DNA of 64,000 bases from Prochlorococcus sp. AG-347-K18 (GTDB lineage Bacteria > Cyanobacteriota > Cyanobacteriia > PCC-6307 > Cyanobiaceae): NCBI GenBank assembly GCA_003281365.1, contig QCCF01000001.1, positions 248,001 to 312,000 on the forward strand, written 5' to 3'. The notes beneath the pieces are model-generated. The model had not been told where the DNA came from, searched no databases, and saw only the letters and a list, made by a program, of their open reading frames with translations. Below are positions 28,931 through 37,234 of the stretch, piece by piece. A program made the position numbers and the translations under genes. Position 1 is the first letter of the stretch. Each line of letters starts with the position of its first letter.

Positions 28931-29892
28931 TGATAGAAATTAAAAAAAATAGTTTTTTATTTAATAAAGAAGTTAATGAAAATCTCAACAGCATAATTAA
29001 AAAAAAATCATTTGCTAATGGTTATATATTTTGTGGTGCTGAAGGAGTAGGAAAAAAAGAAACTGCTCTTCAATTCATAATAAAGATTTTTAAACAAATC
29101 TCTTCAGGCGGAAATATTGAAGAGAAAATTACCAACAATAACCATCCTGATTTTTTAACCATAGAACCAAATTCTTTTTTAGAAACTAAAAGATCACAAA
29201 GTTCTGATTCTGAAAAAACAACTAAAAATGGATCTGAAATAATTAAGATTGCCCAAGTACGCAATATCAAAACTTTTCTCGGTAAGAAATCAATAAACTC
29301 TGAAAAAAAAGTTGTTTTAATAATTAATGCGCACCTACTAAATGAAGCAGCCTCAAATTGTCTTTTAAAAACCTTAGAGGAACCTAATAATGGTATTTTT
29401 ATCTTATTAACATCCAAGTTAAACCTTCTTTTAGAAACCATCATCTCAAGATGTCAAATAGTTAGGTTTCAATCATTTTCAGGGGAACAACTAAACTCTA
29501 TTTTAAAAGATTATTTAAATCGTTCAAAACTTAATTTAAATAAAAATATTAAATCTGAAGATTTAATAAAATCAGCAAATGGATCTCCAGGACAATTATT
29601 AAAGAGTTTTGAAATTTTGAATGAATTATCAGATGAAATTATAGGAAAATTAAATTCGCCTTTAAAAAATACTCTGGAGATATTAGAAGTATCTAAATTA
29701 ATATCCGAAAAATTAGAAATTTATCAACAAATTTATTTAGTCAATTTAATTCAAATTATTTGGTGGAGAAAGACAAAAAATTCCGACCTATTAAAAAAAC
29801 TTGAAAAATTAAAATTTTATCTAAGAAAAAAAATTCAACCAAGATTGGCATGGGAAATTACCTTTTTAGAAATTTTAATGAAAGATATATGA
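28930..29892 (+). CDS. holB: DNA polymerase III delta' subunit-like clamp-loader protein
   Basis: Clamp-loader AAA+ protein, 320 residues. The Walker-A-like GAEGVGKKETAL is at about residues 37-48 and the SRC sensor motif appears in TIISRCQIVRFQ. Zinc-module cysteines are not evident, and the region between the P-loop and SRC has a Ser/Lys-rich insert (about residues 86-100). It overlaps tmk by one base, the common tmk-holB arrangement, and is convergent with rpaA with a 3-bp gap. Confidence 0.88.
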   Translation: MIEIKKNSFLFNKEVNENLNSIIKKKSFANGYIFCGAEGVGKKETALQFIIKIFKQISSGGNIEEKITNNNHPDFLTIEPNSFLETKRSQSSDSEKTTKNGSEIIKIAQVRNIKTFLGKKSINSEKKVVLIINAHLLNEAASNCLLKTLEEPNNGIFILLTSKLNLLLETIISRCQIVRFQSFSGEQLNSILKDYLNRSKLNLNKNIKSEDLIKSANGSPGQLLKSFEILNELSDEIIGKLNSPLKNTLEILEVSKLISEKLEIYQQIYLVNLIQIIWWRKTKNSDLLKKLEKLKFYLRKKIQPRLAWEITFLEILMKDI

Positions 29893-29895
29893 AAT

Positions 29896-30678
29896 TTAAT
29901 CTATTACAGAATTTATTAAATCAGGATTTCGTGCTTGCTTAAACTCTTGTTTAGCAGTTTCGACTTGAGAACCAATAGGTAACTCAAGGCAATACCCTGC
30001 TCCATATACAGTTTTTATGTATATAGGTTTGCGTGGATCAGGTTCTAGCTTGGTACGTAAATGTCTAATATGAACTCGTATTGTCTCGATGTCATCATCA
30101 GGTTCATATCCCCACACTTCTTTAAGAATCAATGCAGGTGAGACAGTTTGACCATGCCTTTGTAAGAGACAATGGATTAATTCAAATTCTAGATGAGTTA
30201 ATCTCACAGGCGATTCAAACCAGATAGCTTCAAACCTTTCCGGTACAAGAGTGAGAGGGCCATAATTTAAAATTTCTTGTTGATTACTAGAATTCAACTG
30301 TGCTCTGTTGGTTCTTCTTAAAAGTGCTTTTATGCGTACATGTAATTCCTCTAAATCAAATGGTTTAGTAATATAGTCATCAGCTCCAGAATTAAAACCA
30401 GTTACTTTATCTTTAAGACCCCCTAATGCTGTGATCATCAAAATTGGGATATTTGAAGTTCTCTCATCTCTTCTAAGTCTCTGGCATAAGGTTAATCCAT
30501 CTACACTTGGTAACATTAAATCTAAAAGGATTAAATCTGGTGAGTATTGAAGAGCTAAAGCTTGACCTTTAATGCCATCTTCTGCTTTTTGAACATCGAA
30601 TCCAGAATGTTCTAAATGCCTAGCTACCAAATCACGCATATCACGATCATCTTCAATTAGAAGGATTGAAATTTTCAT
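29896..30678 (-). CDS. rpaA: OmpR-family response regulator RpaA
   Basis: Output regulator of the KaiC/SasA clock pathway and of phycobilisome/photosystem energy distribution in cyanobacteria. The receiver has Asp 10-11, phospho-acceptor Asp 53 ([13 protein letters not shown]) and Lys 105. The DNA-binding half contains [38 protein letters not shown] and [20 protein letters not shown], distinctive of RpaA rather than other OmpR paralogs. It faces a 401-bp gene-free interval upstream, which probably holds its promoter. Confidence 0.92.
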   Translation of the reverse strand: MKISILLIEDDRDMRDLVARHLEHSGFDVQKAEDGIKGQALALQYSPDLILLDLMLPSVDGLTLCQRLRRDERTSNIPILMITALGGLKDKVTGFNSGADDYITKPFDLEELHVRIKALLRRTNRAQLNSSNQQEILNYGPLTLVPERFEAIWFESPVRLTHLEFELIHCLLQRHGQTVSPALILKEVWGYEPDDDIETIRVHIRHLRTKLEPDPRKPIYIKTVYGAGYCLELPIGSQVETAKQEFKQARNPDLINSVID

Positions 30679-31079
30679 ATTTATAGACTATTAAATTAAA
30701 ATTAAGTTTTGGTAGTACAATTCTCTCAAGAATTTAGAAAGATTGCTGAATTAGTGTAAACAAATTTATCAGTTAGAATTATCGATAAACTTAATATTAG
30801 CAATACATTTGAGAGATATGATACATTTCAAGAAAGTTGAAATTTTATAATTTCTTTCGATTTTATTAACTATTCCTTAATAATCGTAAGATTATTTTAA
30901 ATAATTAACGATTTATTTCCAAAGAATATTTCATTAAAAATATCAGAGTAAGGTTTTTCAAAATTGGAATAAATGGCAAATACTAGTTTTTCAAAAGCTT
31001 AAGCTGATTTTTCAGTTTTAGATTGCGTTGCGTGTTTAATATAAAAATTTTGTCTATATTAAAAAAAATCAAATTGTTT
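30679..31079. other. 401-bp gene-free interval upstream of rpaA
   Basis: The longest gene-free stretch in the window, very AT-rich, between the divergent starts of rpaA and an unknown gene. I see no tRNA-like or structured RNA signature. A 7-bp inverted repeat AATAATC-GTAA-GATTATT at 30879-30896 is its only clear symmetry, and there are several TATAAT-like hexamers that cannot be ranked. It probably carries the rpaA regulatory region. Confidence 0.5.
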
Positions 31080-31439
31080 ATGAAAAAGAAGTCATTTATC
31101 TATTCTGATTTATCAAAAAAACAACTGGAAAATCTTAAAGAATTTTACATTAAAAAGAAAGTTGAATCGATGAGTCAACAAGAACTGAAAGACTATGTAC
31201 TAGAAATTATTTCTCATCAGATAAACGACACTATTGATAAAGAAGAAGAAATGGAAGCATGGAGAGAAATGTCAGATTTTTTTGGAGAACAATTTGAAAT
31301 GATTATCTTAGAAATACAAACAAAATATAATGAAGATAAAAATCTAATTTCTACTGAAATAGATCATCAGAAACAAAGGCTGGAACTACTTGAAAGAAAT
31401 AATTTAAACCAAGAAAAAAAGGATATGTGGGATGACTAG
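31080..31439 (+). CDS. unknown acidic/basic helical protein
   Basis: A 119-residue protein from the ATG at 31080, chosen because the 19 codons upstream of it read as AT-rich non-coding sequence. It is highly charged and predicted helical throughout, with a segment rich in Glu (TIDKEEEMEAWREMSDFFGE) and a C-terminal coiled-coil-like stretch from about residue 80. It has no membrane segment or Cys cluster. I recognise no family. It lies in the looser region between rpaA and tRNA-Asn. Confidence 0.6.
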   Translation: MKKKSFIYSDLSKKQLENLKEFYIKKKVESMSQQELKDYVLEIISHQINDTIDKEEEMEAWREMSDFFGEQFEMIILEIQTKYNEDKNLISTEIDHQKQRLELLERNNLNQEKKDMWDD

Positions 31440-31454
31440 AATTTATGAAAGAAT

Positions 31455-31467
31455 AACTCCCCGGACG
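31455..31467. repeat. short match to the 3' end of tRNA-Asn
   Basis: AACTCCCCGGACG here matches 12 of 13 bases of the sequence at 32814-32826, which spans the 3' end of tRNA-Asn on the opposite strand. Both copies are in the same orientation and bracket the two unknown genes between 31576 and 32601. It could be a decayed attachment-site copy, but at this length chance is not excluded. Confidence 0.3.
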
Positions 31468-31538
31468 AAAGTAAGACCGAATTTTCATACCTAGTCATGA
31501 GCAGTCATAACCGAGCAAATAAAAAATATTTCATCATG

Positions 31539-31558
31539 AAAACACATAAAAAACACAT
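31539..31558. repeat. direct repeat, copy A (AAAACACAT motif)
   Basis: A doublet of the motif AAAACACAT, with a single-base difference in spacing from copy B at 32671-32691. The two copies flank the pair of unknown minus-strand genes. A third partial copy, AAAAACACAT, lies at 32647-32656. Confidence 0.55.
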
Positions 31559-31575
31559 CTTTTGCAAAAAATGGA

Positions 31576-32073
31576 TCATTTCATGCGATGCCACAGTTTT
31601 TCATTAGCAAGAATTACGAACCATAAAGAAGCAAAGAAAAAAGTAATAAGAACTGACCAATTATTCCCTACTAACCGATATATCAAAATTGAAGGGAGAA
31701 TAAACACAGAAACAAAATATAGGAACCTTATTGAGTGAAAAATAAAATCAATTAATAAATAGAATCCTCTTAGATTCTCATCTGCTTCTGATACTTCTTT
31801 CTTTAGGGGAGTAGGAAGAACTTCAAATTCTTCTTCAAGACCATATTTGCTAAGCAAATTTGGATTTTCTTGAAACATTTTATCTTTTCGCAACTTATTA
31901 GCATAAAGAGCAAGTTCATAATCATAAATTTCTTTTTTAGTTGGTTGTTTTACCCTTTCCCAATAAGATCGAGTTTTGCGATCATAAAAAGTTTTATATT
32001 TTTGATCTAAGAAAAAAATTAATTTTCTTAGTAATAGAAGTGGAAAAAGAAAAAGTTTTATTTTTGACATCAT
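31576..32073 (-). CDS. unknown membrane protein with two C-terminal helices
   Basis: A 165-residue protein. A short hydrophobic patch at the N-terminus (IKLFLFPLLLL) is followed by a Lys/Glu-rich soluble stretch to about residue 105, then two membrane helices (about 107-130 and 136-155). The ATG directly follows the stop of the upstream gene at 32074, so it is probably coupled to it. I recognise no domain. Both genes sit between repeat copies and tRNA-Asn. Confidence 0.65.
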   Translation of the reverse strand: MMSKIKLFLFPLLLLRKLIFFLDQKYKTFYDRKTRSYWERVKQPTKKEIYDYELALYANKLRKDKMFQENPNLLSKYGLEEEFEVLPTPLKKEVSEADENLRGFYLLIDFIFHSIRFLYFVSVFILPSILIYRLVGNNWSVLITFFFASLWFVILANEKLWHRMK

Positions 32074-32601
32074 CTAAAACCGAAATCTATAGTAAGCATA
32101 TTTTTCGCATTCCTTTGATGGGATCCAAAACCCTTCAGCAGCAATCAATATATCAGTCATTTTTTGTGTTCTACCCTCAAATCGACCATCTGGTTTGCCC
32201 TCATCTGAAGCTAAAGAATAATAGTATCCTTTTGCAAATCGAGGTAAAAATAATTTGACTTGACCACCTTTTTTCCTTTTAGCTTTTGGTGTTCCCCCCA
32301 GTTGATCTCCAACAAGAGTTACAGCATCAGTCCATACAATTCTTTCAGCTTTTTCAGAACTTGATTTTGGTATTTCTTTTATAACAAAATACTGACGACC
32401 ATAACCATTTGTTTGACCTGTTTCAAAAGTAAGAACTTTTTCATCTTTATGTTTTACAAAACCCCTTGCCAAGGATAGATATTTTGTACTTACTTCTATA
32501 GTGACATTTGGAGAATATTCGCTTTGAAAAATACAAGTATCTTTAGCAATTGCCGGAGAAAAAAATCCTATTAGAAATGTAGCAAGTAATAAGCGTTTCA
32601 T
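32074..32601 (-). CDS. unknown exported protein
   Basis: A 175-residue protein with a clear Sec signal peptide: MKRLLLATFLIGFFSPAIA with a likely cleavage after the A-I-A box at residue 19. The mature part is basic and Gly/Tyr-rich, including GQTNGYGRQYFVIKEIPKSS, and has two Cys, at residue 23 (TCIF) and near the C-terminus (KECEKY), which could form a disulfide. No family recognised. It abuts the membrane-protein gene downstream, which suggests a two-gene envelope unit. Confidence 0.65.
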   Translation of the reverse strand: MKRLLLATFLIGFFSPAIAKDTCIFQSEYSPNVTIEVSTKYLSLARGFVKHKDEKVLTFETGQTNGYGRQYFVIKEIPKSSSEKAERIVWTDAVTLVGDQLGGTPKAKRKKGGQVKLFLPRFAKGYYYSLASDEGKPDGRFEGRTQKMTDILIAAEGFWIPSKECEKYAYYRFRF

Positions 32602-32670
32602 AAAATTATTTTACTTACTCTCTCATTTAGAACAATGTTCCAAAATAAAAACACATTTTTACAAAGAGCT

Positions 32671-32691
32671 AAAACACATAAAAAAACACAT
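32671..32691. repeat. direct repeat, copy B (AAAACACAT motif)
   Basis: Same doublet as at 31539-31558 with one extra A between the halves. It lies in the 214-bp interval between the unknown exported-protein gene and tRNA-Asn; apart from this repeat and the tRNA terminator I see nothing in that interval. Confidence 0.55.
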
Positions 32692-32767
32692 TTACATCAA
32701 AAATTTTGAACTATTATCAGCCTGTGTTTTCACAAGAATTTGATCACATGAAAGTAATGTCAATAAA

Positions 32768-32787
32768 AAAGACCCTTTGGGGTCTTT
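32768..32787 (-). terminator. intrinsic terminator after tRNA-Asn
   Basis: An 8-bp stem AAAGACCC/GGGTCTTT with a 4-base loop. On the minus strand the stem is followed by a run of T, placing a Rho-independent terminator 29 bases beyond the tRNA-Asn 3' end. It is the clearest terminator in the window. Confidence 0.85.
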
Positions 32788-32815
32788 ATGAATATTCAAG
32801 ATGAATCAAGTAAAA

Positions 32816-32887
<72 letters not shown>

Positions 32888-32897
32888 TTATAAGATG

Positions 32898-32927
32898 AAT
32901 TTAGCTCTTCTAAGTGCCTTATGACAA
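32898..32927 (-). promoter_or_regulatory. candidate promoter of tRNA-Asn
   Basis: On the minus strand TTGTCA (32927-32922) and TAAATT (32903-32898) are separated by 18 bases, a good sigma70-type -35/-10 pair. The -10 lies about 10 bases before the tRNA 5' end, leaving a leader of only a few bases. Confidence 0.5.
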
Positions 32928-32936
32928 GTAAAAAAA

Positions 32937-33611
32937 TTAATTATATTGAAATTTTGATGGTTTTTGCCAGCTAGATAAAAGACCATTTTTTAACTCTGCT
33001 ACTGCATCAGCGTAAGTTAATTCTTCATAACGATGAGTAATCCATAAAGCAGTCAATGGTTTTTTATGATCACTCGTGAGATTCTTAATAGTATTTAGAA
33101 CTTTTAATTGACTAGTTTGATCAAGTAAAGCTGTGGGCTCATCCAAAAGAATAAAATTTCTATTACTGACCAAAGCGGATGCAATAGTTAAGCGTTGTTT
33201 TTGACCACCACTTAAAGTGTGAACTGGCCTTTTTTCAAAACCGGTTAATCCTACCTGATCAAGTACATATTCAATTTTTTTTGTAATTTCATAATCACTG
33301 ATATTTTGGTTAATATTTATCAATAGTTCACTCCTGCAATTTGGCATCAATATTTGATGATCAGGATTTTGAAATACCATGCCAATATTAGCTTTACTAT
33401 TAACTACTCCATGATTAGGTTTAATTATCCCATTAATTAATTTTAAAAGAGTACTTTTTCCACTTCCATTTTTACCTACGATCATCCAAAATCCAGATTT
33501 TTTTATTGAGAAATTGCATTTAAAAATTAATTTATCCTTTTCCCCTGAATAAGAAAAAGAGACATCTTTGAAATGAATTTGAGGTGTTTCATTTTCAAAA
33601 GAATCTATCAT
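32937..33611 (-). CDS. ABC transporter ATP-binding protein (EcfA/CbiO-like)
   Basis: ATPase of 224 residues with Walker A GKNGSGKST (about residue 43), signature LSGGQKQRLTIASAL and Walker B FILLDEPTALLD. The sequence around VFQNPDHQILMP (about 78-89) is typical of energy-coupling-factor ATPases of vitamin or metal importers. No membrane partner is adjacent, so the substrate is unknown. It is followed on the same strand by tRNA-Asn and preceded 6 bp upstream by the UPF0367-like gene. Confidence 0.88.
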   Translation of the reverse strand: MIDSFENETPQIHFKDVSFSYSGEKDKLIFKCNFSIKKSGFWMIVGKNGSGKSTLLKLINGIIKPNHGVVNSKANIGMVFQNPDHQILMPNCRSELLININQNISDYEITKKIEYVLDQVGLTGFEKRPVHTLSGGQKQRLTIASALVSNRNFILLDEPTALLDQTSQLKVLNTIKNLTSDHKKPLTALWITHRYEELTYADAVAELKNGLLSSWQKPSKFQYN

Positions 33612-33617
33612 TAATTT

Positions 33618-33893
33618 TTATGAATCTATATTTAAAGAAAATCCTGGTCTTTTAGATCCTCCAGCTACTGATGATTTTTCATATATTTGTACTGAAATTA
33701 TTTCAGAGGCTCGAACAGCAATGAATTTATCTTGAACTTTATCACATCTTAGTTCAATCAAATTGGAGTTTTCTAGCTGCGCATTCATTAAATTTTTTAT
33801 TTCATCATAATTTTTTTTTACATCCTCAAACTCTTTCTTCTGAATTGAAAGCGGAAAAGGTGAATATTTTAGGCTTAGTTCTAGCGAATACAT
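33618..33893 (-). CDS. UPF0367-like conserved cyanobacterial protein
   Basis: A 91-residue protein, MYSLELSLKYSPFPLSIQKK at the start and IYEKSSVAGGSKRPGFSL near the end. I believe this C-terminal SKRPGF motif and size match the cyanobacterial UPF0367 family, whose function is unknown. The ATG at 33893 is preferred over a TTG four codons upstream because homologs begin with MY. It precedes the ABC ATPase by 6 bp. Confidence 0.72.
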   Translation of the reverse strand: MYSLELSLKYSPFPLSIQKKEFEDVKKNYDEIKNLMNAQLENSNLIELRCDKVQDKFIAVRASEIISVQIYEKSSVAGGSKRPGFSLNIDS

Positions 33894-34045
33894 AATAAAT
33901 ATCAAAACTCCCTTTCATGATAATAAATTTTATTACACAGAAAGTTATTTTAATTTAAATTCTTTTGAGAAAAATATATAAAATATCTTTAAATCTAATT
34001 AATATGGAATTAGGAGATTTAATTTTGCAATTCAAATAATCATCT

Positions 34046-35014
34046 ATGGAAATAGCAGATGACATCACTTCTCTAGTTGGAAATACCCCATTAGTTAAAT
34101 TAAATCGAATCAGAAAGTATTTTAATTGTTATCCAGAGATAATAGCCAAGCTTGAAAGTTTCAATCCATCAGCTTCTGTTAAAGATCGAATTGCTTATTC
34201 AATGTTATGCAAAGCTGAAGAAGAGGGATTTATTACTCCAGATAAGACAACATTAATTGAAGCAACAAGTGGAAATACTGGTATTGCATTAGCCATGGTA
34301 GCTGCTGCAAAGGGCTATAAATTGATATTAACTATGCCTGATACAATGAGTGTGGAAAGAAGGGCAATGTTGAGAGCATATGGAGCTGAATTACAATTAA
34401 CACCTGGTAAAGAAGGAATGAAAGGAGCTTTAGATTTAGCTAATGAATTATCTTCAAAAATTGCAAATAGCTATCAATTTAATCAATTTGAAAACTTTGC
34501 TAATCCCGACATTCATGAAAGAACAACGGCGCAAGAAATATGGGCTCAATCTAATAATAATTTAGACGGACTCGTTACAGGAGTTGGTACAGGGGGGACA
34601 ATTACTGGTTGTGCACGTTTTTTAAAGAAAGTTAATGCAGATTGCAAGATTTATGCTGTAGAGCCAAAAAAAAGCGCTGTAATTTCTGGAGAAAAAGCTG
34701 GATCTCATTTAATTCAAGGAATAGGAGCAGGGTTTGTACCAAAAGTTCTAGATACTGATTTAATAGATGAAATTATAAAAATCGATGACGAGGAAGCATT
34801 TTATTATGGGCGTTTATTAGCTAAATTGGAGGGTCTTTTATCGGGCATCAGCAGCGGTGCAGCTTTAGCGGCAGCAATAAAGATAGGTGAGAGGAAAGAA
34901 CTAATAAATAAAAGATTAATAGTAATTCTTCCAAGTTTTGGCGAAAGATATTTATCAACCGCAATGTTTGAATCAAATACCTCAATTCAAGCCAGAAAAG
35001 ATGGTTATCTTTAA
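34046..35014 (+). CDS. cysteine synthase (O-acetylserine sulfhydrylase)
   Basis: PLP enzyme making cysteine from O-acetylserine and sulfide. The PLP lysine is Lys 46 in PSASVKDRIA, the substrate loop TSGNTGIALA is at about 74-83, and the phosphate-binding GVGTGGTITG follows at about 178. The C-terminus PSFGERYLST is characteristic of CysK/CysM. At 322 residues it is standard. It is followed 16 bp later by a J-domain gene, probably in the same transcript. Confidence 0.95.
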   Translation: MEIADDITSLVGNTPLVKLNRIRKYFNCYPEIIAKLESFNPSASVKDRIAYSMLCKAEEEGFITPDKTTLIEATSGNTGIALAMVAAAKGYKLILTMPDTMSVERRAMLRAYGAELQLTPGKEGMKGALDLANELSSKIANSYQFNQFENFANPDIHERTTAQEIWAQSNNNLDGLVTGVGTGGTITGCARFLKKVNADCKIYAVEPKKSAVISGEKAGSHLIQGIGAGFVPKVLDTDLIDEIIKIDDEEAFYYGRLLAKLEGLLSGISSGAALAAAIKIGERKELINKRLIVILPSFGERYLSTAMFESNTSIQARKDGYL

Positions 35015-35030
35015 TCAGTAATTTATAAAA

Positions 35031-35705
35031 ATGGGAAAAAACTTTTATGAAGAATTAGGCCTTAAAAAAAATGCCACCAAAAGTGAAATTAAATCTTCTT
35101 ATCGATCTTTAGTTAAGAAACATCATCCTGATACAGGCGGAGAAAAAGAACGATTTCTTAAAATACAAAATGCTTGGGAGACTTTAAGTGACCCAATAAA
35201 AAAAGAACAATATGATAAAAATTTTTTCTCTTCCAGTTCATCATTTGATTCCTTAAATGAAAATTGGGAAGAGAAACTTAATTCCAAAAAAAATAATTCG
35301 TCAATAACAGACAAAGAAGTTGAAACATGGATTAAAGAAATTTACGCTCCGATCAATAGGCTAATTAGCCAAATAATTAAACCTTTAAACAACGAAATAA
35401 AAGAATTATCTGCGGATCCATATGATGAACAACTAATGGAAAATTTTTGCAGTTATATAAGTCTTTCACAAAAAAAAATAGAAAAAGTTGAAAAAATTTA
35501 TAACAAGAAACTAGTCCCAAAGTCTATTTCAGCTTTAGGGCTAGATCTTTATCATTGTTTTTCACAAGTTAAAGATGCACTATTAGAATTTGATAGATAT
35601 ACACAAGGATTCGTAGATGATTACTTATTTGATGGTAAAGAAATGATTAAACAAGCAAAAAGAATCCAATCAAAGATGTCTGCTGAGAAAAATAAAAATT
35701 TCTAA
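35031..35705 (+). CDS. J-domain protein
   Basis: Type III DnaJ-like co-chaperone, 224 residues. The J-domain covers about residues 3-65 with the HPD motif at 32-34 (KKHHPDTGG) that stimulates DnaK ATPase. No Gly/Phe or Cys-rich zinc domain follows; instead residues 75-224 are a helical region without recognisable similarity. It follows cysteine synthase by 16 bp and is convergent with ndhO. Confidence 0.92.
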   Translation: MGKNFYEELGLKKNATKSEIKSSYRSLVKKHHPDTGGEKERFLKIQNAWETLSDPIKKEQYDKNFFSSSSSFDSLNENWEEKLNSKKNNSSITDKEVETWIKEIYAPINRLISQIIKPLNNEIKELSADPYDEQLMENFCSYISLSQKKIEKVEKIYNKKLVPKSISALGLDLYHCFSQVKDALLEFDRYTQGFVDDYLFDGKEMIKQAKRIQSKMSAEKNKNF

Positions 35706-35714
35706 ATATAAAAA

Positions 35715-35951
35715 TTATTGAATATATTCTTTAAGTTGATCTAGTTTTAGCCAAACATCTGGAACCGGTCTTCTCCATCTAACCTGAGCATATTCGTCTT
35801 TGACTGAGAGAATCTCCCCAGGGCCTTCAAAGACATAATCAGGTAAATCGTCATCACTGGCTAGCGCTTCGGTACTTTTTATAAAATTTTCTTTATCGAT
35901 AGAAACTAAAGTTCCTTTTTTGAGAGGCTTCTTTTGAATAGAATCTGTCAT
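35715..35951 (-). CDS. ndhO: NAD(P)H-quinone oxidoreductase subunit O
   Basis: Small peripheral subunit of cyanobacterial/chloroplast NDH-1, 78 residues. The LKKGTLVSIDKENF, FEGPGEILSV and QVRWRRPVPDVWLKLDQLK segments are diagnostic. The ATG at 35951 is preferred over a GTG four codons upstream, with a GAG ribosome-binding element about 8 bases before it. It is convergent with the J-domain gene. Confidence 0.93.
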   Translation of the reverse strand: MTDSIQKKPLKKGTLVSIDKENFIKSTEALASDDDLPDYVFEGPGEILSVKDEYAQVRWRRPVPDVWLKLDQLKEYIQ

Positions 35952-36087
35952 AATAAAGCTCACAAAGTTATTTAAATTTTATTATACAAAAACTTTTTTA
36001 ATAAATATTTAAAAAAATTGATAAAGGAATAATAGTTACAAACGTCTAAAAAATTTAATAGTCTTAAATTATAAATATCTATAAAAC

Positions 36088-37014
36088 ATGCGTCTTTTAC
36101 TTCTTGGCTGCACTGGATTTGTTGGTAAAGAATTAGTACCAACACTACTGAATCAAAATCACGAAATATACATTGTAAGTAGAAAACCTATAAGTAAATC
36201 AAAGCTTGATTTGGATTTCAATAAACTTAAATTTATTCAAATAGATTTATCAAAGGAACAAAACTGGAATAAAGAAAATCTTCTGAATATTTTAAAAAAA
36301 ATAGATGGCATTATTAACTTAATGGGAGAACCTATTGCTGAAAAAAAATGGACTTCTTCTCAAAAAAAAGAGATTGAAAATAGTCGTATTAATACAACAA
36401 AATTTATGATGAATACTCTTAAAAATTTCAAAATCAACCCAAAAGTCATTATAAATGGATCAGCGATAGGTTATTACGGTACAAGTTTATCTGGTGAATT
36501 TACTGAAAATAGTAATCAGGGAAAAGACTTTTTAGCTAATCTTTGCAAAAAATGGGAAGCAGTTGCTGCTGAAAAACCATTTTTCTCAAGGTTAGTTATT
36601 TTTAGAATTGGAATTGTTCTAGAGTCAGATGGAGGTGCATTAGGGAAAATGCTCCCCATATTCAAAGTTGGGTTAGGTGGACCAATTGGAGATGGTAAAC
36701 AATGGATGAGTTGGATTCATAGAAGTGATTTATGTGAACTAATTAATCAATCACTAGTTGATAAAAAGTATCATGGAGTATTTAATGCAGTTGCACCAAA
36801 TCCAGTATTAATGAGAGACTTTTCTCAAACTTTAGGCAAATGTCTTAATAGACCTAATTTACTTCCAGTTCCTGGAGCAGTCTTAAAAATATTGTTAGGA
36901 GATGGAGCAAAAGTTGTATTAGAAGGGCAAAAAGTTATAAGCAATAAACTCAAAAATTATAATTTTAAATATCCTCTTCTCGAGAAAGCAATTTACGCCT
37001 CCACCATGAATTAA
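36088..37014 (+). CDS. TIGR01777-type NAD-dependent epimerase (YfcH-like)
   Basis: Extended-SDR protein of 308 residues. The N-terminus MRLLLLGCTGFVGKELVPTL is the GxxGxxG dinucleotide fold, NGSAIGYYG holds the Tyr of the SDR active site, and WMSWIHRSDLC is the TIGR01777/YfcH signature. The reaction is unknown; plant relatives act in plastids. Its 3' end overlaps the convergent small membrane-protein gene by 50 bp. Confidence 0.88.
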   Translation: MRLLLLGCTGFVGKELVPTLLNQNHEIYIVSRKPISKSKLDLDFNKLKFIQIDLSKEQNWNKENLLNILKKIDGIINLMGEPIAEKKWTSSQKKEIENSRINTTKFMMNTLKNFKINPKVIINGSAIGYYGTSLSGEFTENSNQGKDFLANLCKKWEAVAAEKPFFSRLVIFRIGIVLESDGGALGKMLPIFKVGLGGPIGDGKQWMSWIHRSDLCELINQSLVDKKYHGVFNAVAPNPVLMRDFSQTLGKCLNRPNLLPVPGAVLKILLGDGAKVVLEGQKVISNKLKNYNFKYPLLEKAIYASTMN

Positions 37015-37234
37015 TACCGTTCACTAAAGCACCAATAATAAGAATTGTTATTAATGGAACTATAAGAGGATTCCAGGCTCTCTGAATAAAATCAATAAAA
37101 ATAAATATCCCATTTAATTGCATAATGATAGAAAAAACAAAAAATATTGCAAAAAAAATTACTATAAATAAATTTATTAATAATAAATTATCGATTATTT
37201 GTTTCAAGTTATTTTGATTATTTCCCTTAGTCAT
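36965..37234 (-). CDS. unknown small membrane protein
   Basis: An 89-residue protein with two hydrophobic helices (about residues 18-37 and 53-70) and a short basic C-terminus (WWRRKLLSREED). No family recognised. Its start overlaps the end of the LpxB-related gene by 8 bp, which supports translation, and its end overlaps the convergent epimerase gene by 50 bp. Confidence 0.65.
   Translation of the reverse strand: MTKGNNQNNLKQIIDNLLLINLFIVIFFAIFFVFSIIMQLNGIFIFIDFIQRAWNPLIVPLITILIIGALVNGINSWWRRKLLSREEDI

Noticed and set aside
29070-29444. A 124-codon minus-strand frame within holB
   Set aside because: The plus-strand clamp-loader protein has P-loop and SRC motifs; the antisense frame shows no recognisable domain.
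30879-30896. Inverted repeat AATAATC-GTAA-GATTATT as a terminator
   Set aside because: The stem is only A/T plus one G/C pair and there is no gene ending beside it; chance symmetry in AT-rich DNA is likely.
31497-31607. A 36-codon plus-strand frame rich in His and Lys
   Set aside because: It runs through the repeat AAAACACAT and into the antisense end of the unknown membrane gene; composition reflects the repeat, and no ribosome-binding site is present.
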